A stretch of DNA of 64,000 bases from positions 2,170,001 through 2,234,000 of the forward strand of contig NC_079243.1 in NCBI RefSeq assembly GCF_028009165.1. Direction: 5' to 3'. A model generated the notes under the pieces. It ran no database searches, had not been told where the DNA came from, and saw only the letters and a list, made by a program, of their open reading frames with translations. Origin of the DNA: Akanthomyces muscarius (Eukaryota > Ascomycota > Sordariomycetes > Hypocreales > Cordycipitaceae). The position numbers were made by a program, and so were the translations under genes. This document shows positions 45,379-57,250 of this stretch, one piece after another (within the stretch, counting starts at the first letter, position 1; the number at the start of each line of letters is the position of its first letter).

Positions 45379-47778
45379 ATGCGTTTCCACACCCAGCTGC
45401 TGCCCGCCTTACTGGCGGCAGTGGCCCTCGCCGCCAAGCCCCTCGGCGATCAAGTGTGCGTGGCTACCTGCTACAATGCCCTGCTCAAGGCCAAGTTTGC
45501 TGGCGCCAGTGACAAGGCCCAGACAGCCTGCACGAATCCCCTCCGCGTGCAGTCCACGTATTACTGCATCTCGGAGCGCTGCGCCAAAGAGGGCGACAAG
45601 GCGACGGACGATGGCATTGAGTGGTGGGCAGGCGCCTGCAAGAATTCCTCCAAAATTGTCAATGCCAAGGGCTACCGCACTGCGATTTCCAATGTTACAG
45701 AAAGCTACTTGGCTGGCCTGCCCAAGGTTGAACAAAAGTCCAAGAAACTCTTTGATGGGCCTGCGCTGCCGTCGCAGGCCAACTGGAAATACATGTACAC
45801 AACCGTCTTTACCTACGCCGACGCCAGACGCTACAACGATGCAATCCGGTAAAAAACAGGCCCCATACCCCGTTTTGCTGTGAATTTTAGTTGACAACCT
45901 CTCTAGATGGTCCTTGTACGGGTTTTGGGGACTTGTTATTTTGGTGGGCATCTGCAACCGACTGTGGACGCTCATCTCCAGTCGCCGCAAGAGAATTCCC
46001 ATCGAGTCCCAAACTGGCGCGCTCAGCGTTTCGAGAAAAGCATCCAAATGGCTCAACATTCATTTACTTCAGGCCCCGACTCGATCGCATCACCACCACG
46101 AGCCCTGGGGCTGGTGGACGCTCCCCCTTCGCATCCACACCGTCGTCATTGCACTGTACATTCTCCTTCACGTTTTGGTCGTCGCAACTCGGTATCGCGT
46201 CGTAGACGAAAATGACTAGTGAGTTGTACTTTCGATGGAAGCGGACGAAAGTACTTCTGCTGACATGCCCCAGCTTCAGAAGCAGACGGACCCAGTCCCT
46301 TCGCTGGATCGCCGACCGACTCGGCACGTTAATGTCCGCCAGCATGCCCTTCATTTTCCTCTTCGGAGCCCGATCGAGCCCGTTGCCCATCATCACCGGG
46401 TGGAGCTACCGCACATTCAGCAGCTTCCATCGCTGGGTCGCCATTGTCATGCTCGTCGAGGCCATCTGTCACGGCTGCGTCTTTTCCGCCTTCTATGCCT
46501 ACGACAAAGGCTTTGACGAATATCGCAACCGATTAAAGTCGGACGCCATGTTCCGATCCGGAATTTTTATGCTGACCGCCATGGGTATCTCATCTGCAAT
46601 GGCGCACATTAAGATTCGCCAAATGGCATACGAGCTGTTCAAGATTGCGCACATTGCCATGGGCATCATTTTCCTGGCAAACTACTGGAAGTGCGTATGG
46701 CTGTTTCCGGGCAGAAATGAAGTTTGAGCTAACACCAAATAGTCACATCAAGGACAAGTTTGGAGGCGACTACAGAGTGTGGACCTGGGTCTGCGTGGGC
46801 ATCTGGGCAAGCGACTATTTCTTCCGCATTGTCCGCATCCTTTGGCTCAATTTCAACGCACTCATCGGAATGGACAACCGCGCCATTGCCAGCTACAGCG
46901 AGGATACAGGCATGATCCGGCTGCATGTCCACGCCTCTGGAACACACTCCCGCCAGAGTCCTGGCAGTTACTACTATCTGCACTTTGGGGGCTGGCGCAT
47001 TTGGGAAAATCACCCTTTCAGCTTGGCGGGCTCGTCAGCTGGAGAAATGTCTCAAGCCACGGCTGTAGAGTCGACCGATGCAGAGAAACGCTCAGCCGTG
47101 GTCAGCAGTCAGCCTGCCAATCAGGAGCTCCTTGGCGGACAGTCGTACAAGACGTTCATGATTCGCCCGCGCGACGGCTTCACCCGTCGTCTGCGCAACT
47201 CCATCATCAAGCAGGACGCGGCAGGCATTTTGCGTCTCCGCGTCGTGCTGGAGGGCCCGTACGGCACCGGCGCCAACATTGCAGGGTTCAACGAGATTCT
47301 CTTCATTGCCGGCGGAAGCGGCATCACGGCCATCCTGCCCTACGTTCGCCGCATCTTTGAGGATGTGGACCAGGACGCTCCCTGTCCCCGCGTGCGGCTC
47401 GTTTGGGTGGTCCGCCAGGCCGGCTTCGCTCGCGATGTGCTAGCCAACGACCTGCGCCTGGTCGAGGCCTCGCAGAACGCCGCCGCCAAGCTGCAAATCG
47501 ACATTTATGTCACTTCCCGCAGCGACCAGGATAGTAACTCGGAGAAGAGCGACTCGGAAAATACGAATGCGAGCATGGGCGACTCCAGGTTTACCTACTG
47601 CAAGCCGGCGGTCGGCGACATTGTACACGACTATGTCGGAGCCATGGAGAGTAATAGGGCAGCCGTGTTTGTGTGTGGTCCTGCGCGCGTGGCCGATGAG
47701 ACAAGAGCGGCGGTGAGAAAAGAGGCTCGCTCGAGCGCAAAGGATGTCGAGCTATTCGAAGAGATGTATGGCTGGTAA
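45379..47778 (+). CDS. Ferric/cupric reductase (FRE family), transmembrane
   Basis: This is a plasma-membrane metalloreductase moving electrons from NADPH through FAD and two hemes to extracellular Fe3+ or Cu2+. The four exons are 45379-45848, 45907-46218, 46274-46690 and 46743-47778, giving 744 residues. A signal peptide (MRFHTQLLPALLAAVALAA) leads into a cysteine-containing extracellular domain (CVATCYNALLKAKF) to about residue 150. Membrane segments follow, including LVILVGICNRLW and TVVIALYILLHVLVVA. Heme-ligand histidines are expected in SSFHRWVAIVMLVEAICHG and FKIAHIAMG. The FAD motif HPFSL is near residue 490, the nucleotide site GGSGIT near 589, and the end carries FVCGPARVADETR. All parts are present and the length is normal. 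A possible iron-repressor site lies upstream. Confidence 0.94.
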
Positions 47779-48133
47779 GACAAGCTTAGTCTAGTTTTGA
47801 TTTTCAGCTGCACAAAAACTTCGATTATTGTTACACTGCGGCCGGCAATGCCGTGACATTGTCGTCTCGCCTTCTGTGCGCACCTGTCTACAAGCTTTGT
47901 GTCACTTGAGTCAATCACAAAGAGAAGCTTCCCAAGTTCGGAGAATTTTACATTCAATTGCCATGTATAAAGCTAGCTAGCTAGATACCATCCTCGTAAT
48001 TTTCGCCCAAAGCCATCTCTCTCTCGCCAACAGCCACCAGATGGTTCTGCTAGTGTCAGCCTTGTGCACAAGTCCTGCTTTCACTGTACTTGACGTACCT
48101 TTTGGGCAGGGGGGGCTAGCTGAGCGAGCTTTA
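47779..48133. other. Convergent spacer, ferric reductase / cysteine-rich gene
   Basis: This 355 bp lies between two 3' ends. It includes a short GCTAGCTAGCTAG-type repeat near 47971-47985. No gene was found. Confidence 0.55.
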
Positions 48134-48457
48134 TTAGATGTAGCAGAGGCCGTCGCTGCCGCAGAAGCCGCCGGCGGAGCGGCAGCAGGCGCGGGGGCAG
48201 CAGGCCTGAGCAATGGCCGGGCAGCAAAAGTTGTAGCGAGGGCAGTACTTGGGGTAGCCGGGCGGGCAGTAGACGGCAGAGGTGGCGAAGCCCTTCTGGT
48301 CCGAGGTTTTGAGCTCGAGGACGTCGAGCTTGGCGCCGGGCTTGATGTCCTTGACGTCGACGGTGGGCCGGTCATTGCTCATGACGCTGGCCTCCCTGTC
48401 GCCGAGGGAGGAGGCGGCGATGAGGATGGGAAGGATGCTGAGGATGGTGAACTTCAT
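48134..48457 (-). CDS. Small secreted cysteine-rich protein (effector-like)
   Basis: The predicted protein has 107 residues. The N-terminus MKFTILSILPILIAASS is a signal peptide. A charged, cysteine-free pro-like region of about 50 residues follows. The last 44 residues hold all ten cysteines in the order C-x7-C-x5-CC-x6-CC-x3-CC-x6-C-x5-C, with three adjacent Cys pairs, ending GSDGLCYI. All ten may pair into five disulfides. The CC spacing faintly recalls granulin-like folds, but I assign no family. A TATAAAG box about 120 bp upstream and an AT-rich 5' region suggest a strong, regulated promoter. The protein could be an effector, an antimicrobial peptide or a wall protein; nothing here decides. 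Single exon, no frame problems. Confidence 0.82.
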   Translation of the reverse strand: MKFTILSILPILIAASSLGDREASVMSNDRPTVDVKDIKPGAKLDVLELKTSDQKGFATSAVYCPPGYPKYCPRYNFCCPAIAQACCPRACCRSAGGFCGSDGLCYI

Positions 48458-51400
48458 GTTGAAGGTATTCAGGGCTGGGTAGCTTTTTTTTTTAGAAGTG
48501 TGTGTTTGTGAGATCTGAGTCTTTGAGCTTTTGGTGTGAACGGAAGGACCATGAGAGAGGATTTCGACTCGACTTTATAGGCGTTTGTTCACTCTTGGAT
48601 ATTACAGCTCAAGTCAGCTGCCTGTCGTAGAGTGCAACCCAATACATGAGCATATACGAGCAGACACGAACATAGTATTGTTCAGCTTCAACTCAGCTTG
48701 CTGTGCCAAGATGCAGTCAGAAGCGGGAGCTGTGATATCGCGCAGTTCTAGAGCTGTTTCGCATGAAGCCATCAATATTGCATCGCGTTTGGACTGGATA
48801 TGGCATTTCGTTCCCCAGATGTTGCTCGTCGGAGCGGAAAAGAGACGACTCAACGGCTGATTTCTGTTCAGTGGCCTCCTCCCGCATCATGCTGTCAGCA
48901 AAGCACGACGCGTAAAGATGCATCTATTCTATCCGATGCGACATCAGCCAAAGAAAGAAGGCTGCACTGCGAGAACGATGAATCGATGCGACATCGGCCT
49001 GTCGTCTGCCGCTGCTCAGCCGAAGATGTCGGCTCGTCGCCGAAAACGGTCAGATATATCGGGTGCTCGCAGTCATGTCTCTTTTCGGTCGACGCACTCC
49101 CACTGTGAAAACCCCCGCTGGAAGAAAAAATCCAAGCCGTGATTGGTGTTGCACAGCATGCCCAGAATTACTTACAGAGCGAGACTTGCTCTACCCCGCC
49201 TCATTTTGAGGGTCGCACATTATCAGCCCTAGCGAGATGACAGATGCGCTATGATCGTCAAACAGCCTTGCCAAATAACCATCTTCCCTCACAAGTGGGC
49301 TGCTTGCTGCCAGTCAGTGACATTCATCAGAAATCAGAAAGGAAAAGCTGAAACAGTGACATCCTTCGAGCTGGAGGACGCACAAGCTGCAGCCAAGAAA
49401 AATTGCAGGACTCAGCTTGCCAGCGTGAGGTGGTCTTCTTTTTTTCGATACGCTCGTGCCGTGGAGCGCACCACTCTGAGACAAACAGCGAAGCGGGTTG
49501 AAGACACCAAGTTTGGGAGGGCAGGTTGAGCACGTTGTCGTCGGTAGGCGGTGCGTTTCCATGTTCAATGCGCAGGTTTGTGCCAAGACGCTGTGGGCCA
49601 GAAGTGGTGTATCAGAATCTCGGCCCTTGGGTAATTTATCGAGACGTCCATCTGTATTAACGCCAGATTCGCGGGCATGTCGTCCACTATACGGATACAG
49701 ACGGCGTGAAATGAACCCTTTGCGAGCTTATTAGAGCTGCTGACACAACCTTCGGTAGCGCAAGTGCCGGTCATACGATACATCATCGGCACATCTTTCC
49801 CATCGCCTATATTAATTTCGCATGGTAATATAGGTACCCCACCGGGCCGTGATGCGGCTGCGATCCCCCGCCCGTGCGGCCTGGAGCGGCAGTTCCAGTC
49901 AGCAGCGCCGCCAGCTGTGCAGCCACGTTGACGCACGCCTCGTCTGCTCTACTGGGTACTGGAGCGGCGGCGCAGTGACACCACCCAACTTTACAGCTGC
50001 TCGGCCTTTTCAGGCTCGCAGAATGGCGCCCTGCACGACCAGGCGGGGTCGCAACTCTAAACAGATGCCGAAGCTCTTCGGCGATGCGCGTGATGGAAAG
50101 AAATAACACCGCCAAGGCTTTAAAGTTCATAATAGCACTTCTACTGGACGTATCGTTGATAGTCCATGTCTAGTAGCGAGACTGGATGCCTGGCTTCAGG
50201 ATGCGCGGGAGCCTTGTTGGACATGTTCCGCTCGACAAACTCTCACACGAACCCAATTTTGTATACGAGATGTACACCGAGTTCGTCTGTAAGCTACGCC
50301 TATTCGTAGAGAAATGAGGCGGCCGAAAGATTGTGTGCCTAGTGGTTGTGTGAACCTCGCTTGAGACGATGATAATAAAGAGAGCTAGCCACGAAGACAT
50401 GAAGCAAATCATTGCAATGTTGAGGTGGTGCAGGGCAATGGGTATCAGTACTTGACATGAGCTCTGCGAGGACGAGCATCAATAAAATAGACAAGTTAGC
50501 TGCGTCTGGTAGGTTGCGCGTACATTCCGGCAAGATGCATTGACGAAACTGCCAAGCGGCCGAAAAAGAGCAGAAGGGCATCGCATGTTGCACCAGATTT
50601 CGTGTTACGCGATTGCGCACAACTGATTGCGCAAATCTGTTCAGGAGTTTCCGATGAATACCCTAGCTCCGCTTTAACATACGAGGCAAGGGCTACGGAT
50701 GAGACCTTCCGGCATTCATAGCTATGACATCTTCGAGTTGCGACATCGAGCAGCGATAGCCGCGAACCTTGTTCAAGAAAGTTCGGAGATGATCTCTCCG
50801 TGGACGTGGTCTGTCGCTTTTACGGGTCCGAGTGTATGGAACATCAGTTTGCCAGTCGTCGGGCTGCACACCGCAGAATCAGAAGCAGTTGCGCAGTCGA
50901 CGTCGAGACGGTCAGCCAGCATCATCGCGCCTCCGAATCTGTCAGATTCCAGCGCCACTTGGAGACTGAATTAATCAAATACCCTGCGTTACCCACTGTA
51001 CAGACGTGATCAGCCTAGCGGTCAGATGACCTCGAGATGAGCAACACGAGCATCACTGGACATCGTCACATCGTCCCAGCACGTTGGGAGGTGGGAGTCT
51101 CGGGGACGTCCAAGTCCACGATGCAGACAGGGCACAATCACAGGGGAGGAGGGAGGAGGGAGGGGGCTTTGCGGACAGGCACCGAATCAACAGTCCGCAG
51201 ACAGGCACGACAGCTGGACAGGCCCGATTTAACTCACAGACTTTCCGGGCGGAACCACCCGGCAACAAGTATTCGCGGCATGCTTCACTGCTTCAGCACA
51301 ACAGTTTTCCGGCCGGCAGTCGGGGCATCCGGGCGGCCTGGTCCGCCTACCTAGCCACAACGTCAGTGTTACCGCTGCGGTGGATGGGACAAGAAGCCGA

Positions 51401-53916
51401 CCTGCTGATCCCAACTGGACGTGGTCAAGGCAACGGCTATTCATCAATGACCAGTTTTGTTCCAGGTTTAAATGGCCAGGCTATGCCATGTTCAGTATCC
51501 GGATTGCATTTCCGGGCGGGGCCGGAGGGGATTTCAACAATCGTTGATCAGGGGGGGGATGGCAGTTGAGGAGATTGCAAATAGGGCCACAGTGGCACCA
51601 GGCACTCGAGCACTCTATCCCCCCTGGCTAGGTCGAACCACCGCCGCCGCAGTTTCCTGGTTATTTGGGCTCTGAATTCAGTCCGGGTGCATCGTCCGAA
51701 CCGGCCTTTTGGTCTGGGTTATTGACTCGAGTTGAGCGCGCAACGGGCCCTGCCATCGCGCTCCAACCCTTTCCGCTAACTAGTCGGGCCGCAACCTCGG
51801 CCGTTGGTCTTGGGGGGGTTTCTGTTTCACCTGGAGGCCGTCATGTGCCGCGGGGGGGAGCACCCTTGTACTGGTACTCACCAGTGGTACTGATCGCCTC
51901 GATCAATTCATGTACGAGTTACAACGTGCTGCTCTTGATTCCTCCCTGCTCTTCGCAGCATGCTGCGAGATGCGCCACGCAGATTGACATCGCACTGAGG
52001 ATTTTGCACAAGTTCGCTGAATGTGGCGAAAAGCTGTCATCGGCGGAATCGCGATAACTTAGTTGGCGACAGCCTTGCGCTCCCGTAGAGGCTGCACCAC
52101 TGGTAGCACTAACACGGGGCCCCAGACCTGCGCAAATAGTGCTGTGAGGTGCCGCGCAGCTCACAAGCAATTGTCTGCATCGGCTAGCGCACCCTTCTAC
52201 AGATTAGTGAATGCAAATAAGGTTGGCAGGCGCAGGGGGTGGCCAATTGGGATGCTCAGCTGCCAGCCACAGTCGAGCACACTGGACGTCTGTGAAAACT
52301 AAGAATTAAATCCCGCGCGGTGCGGAACCGGCGACGACGGAGACAGGCTGACAACGGCATCTTGCGTAACTGACTAGAAAAAAACTCCAGTCCTCACCTG
52401 TACGAAACCCACGATTTGAATAATACGTATCACATCTGACGGCCAAACTAGGGCGGGGGGCAAGTGGACAAGCGGGTGCGTCCTTTACCGACTGGTATGG
52501 ACTCATTCAGCAAGCTGTGTTTCCCCAGCGGGATGTCCCCATAGCGAGCCGAGTCTGGTGCCCGAAGTTAGCGTCCCCAGTTGCTTGCCCTTTTTTCTTT
52601 TGAACTTTCTTTTGCTGGTTTTCAATTGGCTGTCAAGCCTGTGTCGTTGTCTGCTTTGCATGAGGCTTCTTTTGCTTTTGGTTTGTCCATGCAATGCCAA
52701 AGCGCAAGTTCTAGCGAAATGGGTTCGAAACCGTCGGTGCCCAGGATGAAGCGCTCAAAAGGAACGCTCTCCGACCGTTGGAAAAGGTTGGTTATGGTGG
52801 CCAGCAGAGCTTGCTCGGAAGCAGTAAGTTCTTGTGAGACGAGACGGAAAAGGCCATAGATCGACACGACACGACATCGCATCAGTCAACGGCCCTCGTA
52901 ATTGTGCGCACATGCCATTAAGAAAAATGTCTGTGCATAGCCGGTAAAGAAACAAGTTGTAACCAAAACGAGAAAGAAGGACAGAAAGTGGCCTGTCTAC
53001 CTGTCCATGACTTGCAGCCGACTGGGATGCTTCAAGAAGCTATCCTGCTAGCAAGGGCCCCCTCTTCCCTGCTAGTCTCCCTATTCCAAGCTAGCCGACC
53101 GAGCTAGACCGCTCGGTCTGAGACACTGACCTTGAGGTTCAAGAGACCTATCAGTTGCGACTTGGCAGTCCTGAGAGTCTTGCTTAGACCCAGGATGATG
53201 CCAGGAGAGATCTAGACACGGGCGCACGCAGCACCTGCAGGCTGTCAGGGCGGGCTCCATTAGCCAAAGTGATAATTGACAGATTCCCGTATTTCGCACC
53301 ACAATAAAGCCAATATCTACCAGTAGGATCGGCAAGAAACGGACCCAGCAGGTTGGAAAGCTAGCCGGGGGGGAATAGAGGGCAGCAGAAAACTGCCGGG
53401 CGTGGCGCAAAGAAGCAACAACGCCTCCGCCAATCCCCCCCTCTTTATCTCTCTCTCTCTCTCAGTCCCCTCCCCCGGCATTTGATCCGCCACACCCAAG
53501 AAACCCCAAGACATGCGGGAAAACGACGCGCGCTGTGAGCCAGCCAGCGCAGCACCGTAGTGCAACACGGACCTCTTCTCTGGCCCAACCTTTTTTCTGG
53601 CCTTTGAATCAGAAACGTACATAGATGTGGCACCCCCTCCCCAAACCATATGAAGCTTAGGCCTTTTCTCCGATCCCCCAATCTCAACCGTCGTGCCCTA
53701 TTCACTACTCTTACATTGAAAATCTGCCCTGGAATTATGTTCACGGGCGGACTCATAAACGGCGATATATGAATCTCAACAGTTGATCTGCTGCAAAGGC
53801 TGGCTATATTACCTATTGTCTTGGGTAGTGCAGGCCAGAGCGAGATTTACCGAAACGACACGGCTCCATCGTAAACGCAGCCGCCGCGCGACGGCCGCGA
53901 TCGCCGGACAGCCACC
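48458..53916. other. Gene-poor 5.5 kb
   Basis: No gene could be supported between the cysteine-rich gene and the rhodopsin-domain gene. Short open frames are scattered on both strands without codon bias. One on the minus strand (52622-52882, 86 codons) has a protein-like composition but no recognisable motif. A CT dinucleotide run lies at about 53448-53463. There is no transposase or reverse-transcriptase relic that I can read. Confidence 0.5.
48573..48579 (-). promoter_or_regulatory. TATA box of the cysteine-rich gene
   Basis: TATAAAG on the minus strand lies 116-122 bp upstream of the ATG at 48457, a normal distance for a fungal TATA element plus short leader. Confidence 0.55.
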
Positions 53917-55258
53917 ATGGGGATGACGCCGTTTCAGCTCGAGGCGTGGATCGAGTACGCGATTGGCATCACGATACTGTTCTCGCGCATCATATACCGG
54001 ACGAAGCTGGTGGGACGGAACTGGGCGGGCGACGACTACTTTGCCGTGGCGTCGGTGTGCTTCCTGACGGGCGAGACGGCGATGCTGCAGGTGATAGGTG
54101 AGAAGAAACCAGCACTGCAAAACAGATCCAAGAGGAGAGGGAGGGGAGAAGGGCTAACCAGGGTGGTCACCTACAGGACAATGGGGATCGATTGTGGGCA
54201 TGACGGACGAAAAGGCGCTCAAGCTCAGCGAGCACGAAAAGGCCACCATTGTCAAGGGCGCCAAGGCGGACATTGCGGGCTGGTGTCTGTACATTACCCT
54301 GATCTGGTGCCTGAAGGCGTGCATGCTCTTCTTCTACCGCCGACTGACGTGAGTAACCCTTGGCAACGTCCACCAGGAAGAAAGTAAAGAGAGGGGTTGC
54401 TAACCGGATGGATGATGCACACAGCCTCGATACCTTTCAGAAGCGCCTGGTCCTCGTCGCGGGCGTCGCGTGGATCTGCTCCTACGCGGCCACCATTGGC
54501 GTCGTCCTGCTGCGCTGCCTGCCCTTTCACCGCAACTGGCAGGTCTACCCCTACCCGGGCGACGAGTGCGGCACGCCCAACCAGATTTTCCTGACGCTCG
54601 TCATCACCAACGTGACAACGGACCTCCTCATCCTCTACATTCCGCTGCCTCTGCTCTGGGTCGTCAAGATTCCCCTCGCAAAGTACGCTCTCTCTCTCTG
54701 TCTCTCTCTCCCCCAGCCGCCCCTAACATTTGTTGTGTCAGGAAAATCATATACTCCCTCTGGCTCACCACCGGCATCTTCGTCATCGTCGCCAGCCTGC
54801 TCCGGTGCGTCCTCTCGATCCGCTACGCCAACGAGGTCGACGTCTCCACCATCTGGGCCATCCGCGAGACCTTTGTCGGCATCATCTGCGTCAACGCGCC
54901 CATCCTCGGGCCCTGGCTCGTCAAAAAGGGCAGCAGCTGGGCGCACAGCATCTCCTCGTCGCGGCACTCGTCGAGGAACAACGACCACAACGGCGGGCTG
55001 CCGACAATCATCACCATCGGGCAGCGGAGCATGCGGCTGGGCAGGCTGAAGAAGGATGGCAAGGGCGAGGGCCGCACGGGCGCGACGACGGGCTGGACGA
55101 CGATCAACGATAGCGACGAGTGCGTCCTGGGGCTCGGTGGTGGTGGCGGCGAGGGAACGGCGGCTGGACGGAGCAAGGACGACAAGACGGCCGTTGGTAA
55201 GACGGCCGTGACGTCAATGGCGGCGTCGTCGACGACGGCGGTCAACGACATGGTCTGA
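53917..55258 (+). CDS. Fungal rhodopsin-domain (PTH11-like) integral membrane protein
   Basis: This is a seven-helix membrane protein of the fungal 'rhodopsin domain' group, related in layout to PTH11-type receptors but lacking a CFEM domain. The four exons are 53917-54097, 54177-54348, 54425-54682 and 54742-55258, giving 375 residues. Family marks include RTKLVGRNWAGDDYFAVAS after helix 1, GWCLYITLIWCLKACMLFFYRRLT, a CLPFHRNWQVYPYPGDECG loop with paired cysteines, ITNVTTDLLILYIPLPLLW, and WAIRETFVGIICVNAPILGP in the last helix. A cytosolic tail rich in Ser, Gly and Lys follows. The ATG sits in a GCCACCATGG context. Despite the name these proteins lack the retinal lysine. Their ligands are mostly unknown, so a signalling role is inference. 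Confidence 0.9.
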
Positions 55259-55744
55259 TGCCACGATTTCTCAGCACCGCTCTCTTTTTTATTTTTTGAG
55301 CATTTGTTTTCTTTGGCTTTCTTCTTTTTCATCGCGATATATCCTCTCGGTTCTTTTCTGGATGCGATTCTTGAGTTTGGGTTTTTTGACAGGCGTTTAT
55401 TTTTGGGATGGACAACCAGCGTTTGGGAGATTTAACAGTACCTCACAGCATGAAACCGCATCGCACTGGAAGACGATGCCGTCGGCGAATTTATATTTTG
55501 GGGGGCGAAAGTATTTTATACCACTCTTTGAGCAGAGCTTTCTTTTTCGCACGTGCTTATTTCAGGCTACATCCTACATCGAGATGCTACCGATATTACA
55601 GATGCACACACCATTTCCAGTTTTGGGAAGGCTAAGCAAAGCAAATCATGAATTCATTTCTATCAGTTCGCAGTCGTCAGTCTATAAAAATCATTCGTGT
55701 CGTCAAAGGAAACATTCAAAACGCTGGAGGACGTCCGCCGCGTT
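55259..55744. other. Convergent spacer, rhodopsin-domain / amidase
   Basis: This 486 bp is T-rich after the rhodopsin-domain stop and probably contains both 3' UTRs. No gene was seen. Confidence 0.55.
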
Positions 55745-57250
55745 TCAAAGACGGGCAAACTTTTTGGGGGGCGGCAGACGACCCAGGATCTTCTCCATGG
55801 CCAGGCCGAGAGCCAGCAGCCGGCGATCGCTGCCGAGCGGCCCGTCAATCTCGATGCCCACGGGCAGGCCGTCGCGCGTCAGGCCGGCCGGGATGCTCAG
55901 GCCGGGGATGCCGGCGTCGCTGCCGGGCGAGGTGAAGCTGATGTAGGTGCCAAAGGTGTTCTGCGGCGGGCCGCCGTTGATGGAGACGTTGCCGGAGCCG
56001 TGGACGTAGTCGATGGGCGTGGCGGGCAGGGGCGTCGTGGGGAAGAGAATGGCGGACACGTTGGCCCTGAGAAAGTAATCTGCGTACATGCGCTTCAGGG
56101 CCGGGCGGTGCACGGTGATGACTTCTTTGTAGACCCCGCCGTAGGTGTCGTCCGTCACCGACTGGAACAGCTGCTGGACGTCGGGGCTGGCTATGCCCCG
56201 GGCAATGTCGTCAATGGTAATGTTGGTGTAGCCAGAGGCGCTCAGGTAGGCAGGAATGTCCATTCGGGGCTCGTGGAGGGCAAGAGGGAGAGAGATTTTG
56301 TTGTCGAGGGTGATGAGATTGGGAATGTCGGTGTCGACTAGCACGGCACCGGCCTTTTCGAGCAGCTGGCGCGCCTTTAAGACGACTTGCTCCAGATCCT
56401 TGTCGAGTCCGCTCCATAGTACGGGCGGCACGCCAAAGCGCACGCCGGCGAGGTTAGCCGCTCCGGGGCGGGCTTGGCCGGCAATGATGGAGTCGAGGAG
56501 CGTCACGTCGGCGACGGAACGGCCCAGGGCGCCGACCGTGTCGCGGGTGTGGCTGATGGGGACGACGGCGTGGTCGTCCTCGTAGCGGCGCTCCGGGCCG
56601 CCGTCGCCCAGCGAGGGGCGGAAGCCGACTATGCCGGTGAGGGCGGCCGGGATGCGGGCAGAGCCGCCCGTGTCCGTGCCCAGGCCGCAGGGGACCACAC
56701 GGGAGGAAATGGCGGCCGCGGTGCCGCCGGAGGAGCCGCCAGGGATCATGTTGAAGGCGTAGGGGTTGTGCACGGGCTGGGCAAACGAGGCAAAGTTGGT
56801 GCTGGTGACGCCAAAGGCGAGCTCGTGCATGTTGGCCTTGCCAATGACAATGGCGCCGGCGGTGATGAGCTTGCGCAGGCTCGGCGCCGTGTTGTTGGGG
56901 CGGGCGTATTGCAGCGCCGGGGTGCCGCCCGTGGTCGGGAGGTGCGCCAGGTTGATGTTGTCCTTGGCGACAATGGCGAGGCCGGCGAGCGGCGGCAGCG
57001 CGGCGCCGCTGGCAATGGCCGCGTCGACCTTGTCGGCGGCCTCGAGGGCCTGGTCGCGGAGCAGCGTCACAAAGGCGTTGAGCGAGGCGCCGCGCTTGGC
57101 CTGCTCGAGGACGGTGGTGATGTAGCGGCGCGCGCTGATGCGCTTCTCGCGAATGGCAGCAACGGTCTCGTCTGCAGACCAGCCGAGGATCGTGCGCGTG
57201 CTGTCACCGCCGCCCCTCCGGTCATTCTCTACATGTACAGCTGGCGCCAT
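55745..57250 (-). CDS. Amidase-signature hydrolase
   Basis: This 501-residue single-exon enzyme belongs to the amidase signature family, which hydrolyses carboxamides to acid and ammonia. The Ser-cisSer-Lys triad can be placed: Lys96 in IVAKDNIN, Ser173 in the GGSSGG loop (171-176) and the nucleophile Ser197 in TDTGGSARIPA. The 24-residue gap between the two serines matches fatty-acid amide hydrolase. The C-terminus GIPGLSIPAGLTRDGLPVGI is also typical. There is no signal peptide or membrane segment, so a cytosolic location is likely. Substrates in the family range from indoleacetamide and acetamide to mandelamide and Glu-tRNA; this one cannot be decided. It converges on the rhodopsin-domain gene. 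Confidence 0.94.
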   Translation of the reverse strand: MAPAVHVENDRRGGGDSTRTILGWSADETVAAIREKRISARRYITTVLEQAKRGASLNAFVTLLRDQALEAADKVDAAIASGAALPPLAGLAIVAKDNINLAHLPTTGGTPALQYARPNNTAPSLRKLITAGAIVIGKANMHELAFGVTSTNFASFAQPVHNPYAFNMIPGGSSGGTAAAISSRVVPCGLGTDTGGSARIPAALTGIVGFRPSLGDGGPERRYEDDHAVVPISHTRDTVGALGRSVADVTLLDSIIAGQARPGAANLAGVRFGVPPVLWSGLDKDLEQVVLKARQLLEKAGAVLVDTDIPNLITLDNKISLPLALHEPRMDIPAYLSASGYTNITIDDIARGIASPDVQQLFQSVTDDTYGGVYKEVITVHRPALKRMYADYFLRANVSAILFPTTPLPATPIDYVHGSGNVSINGGPPQNTFGTYISFTSPGSDAGIPGLSIPAGLTRDGLPVGIEIDGPLGSDRRLLALGLAMEKILGRLPPPKKFARL

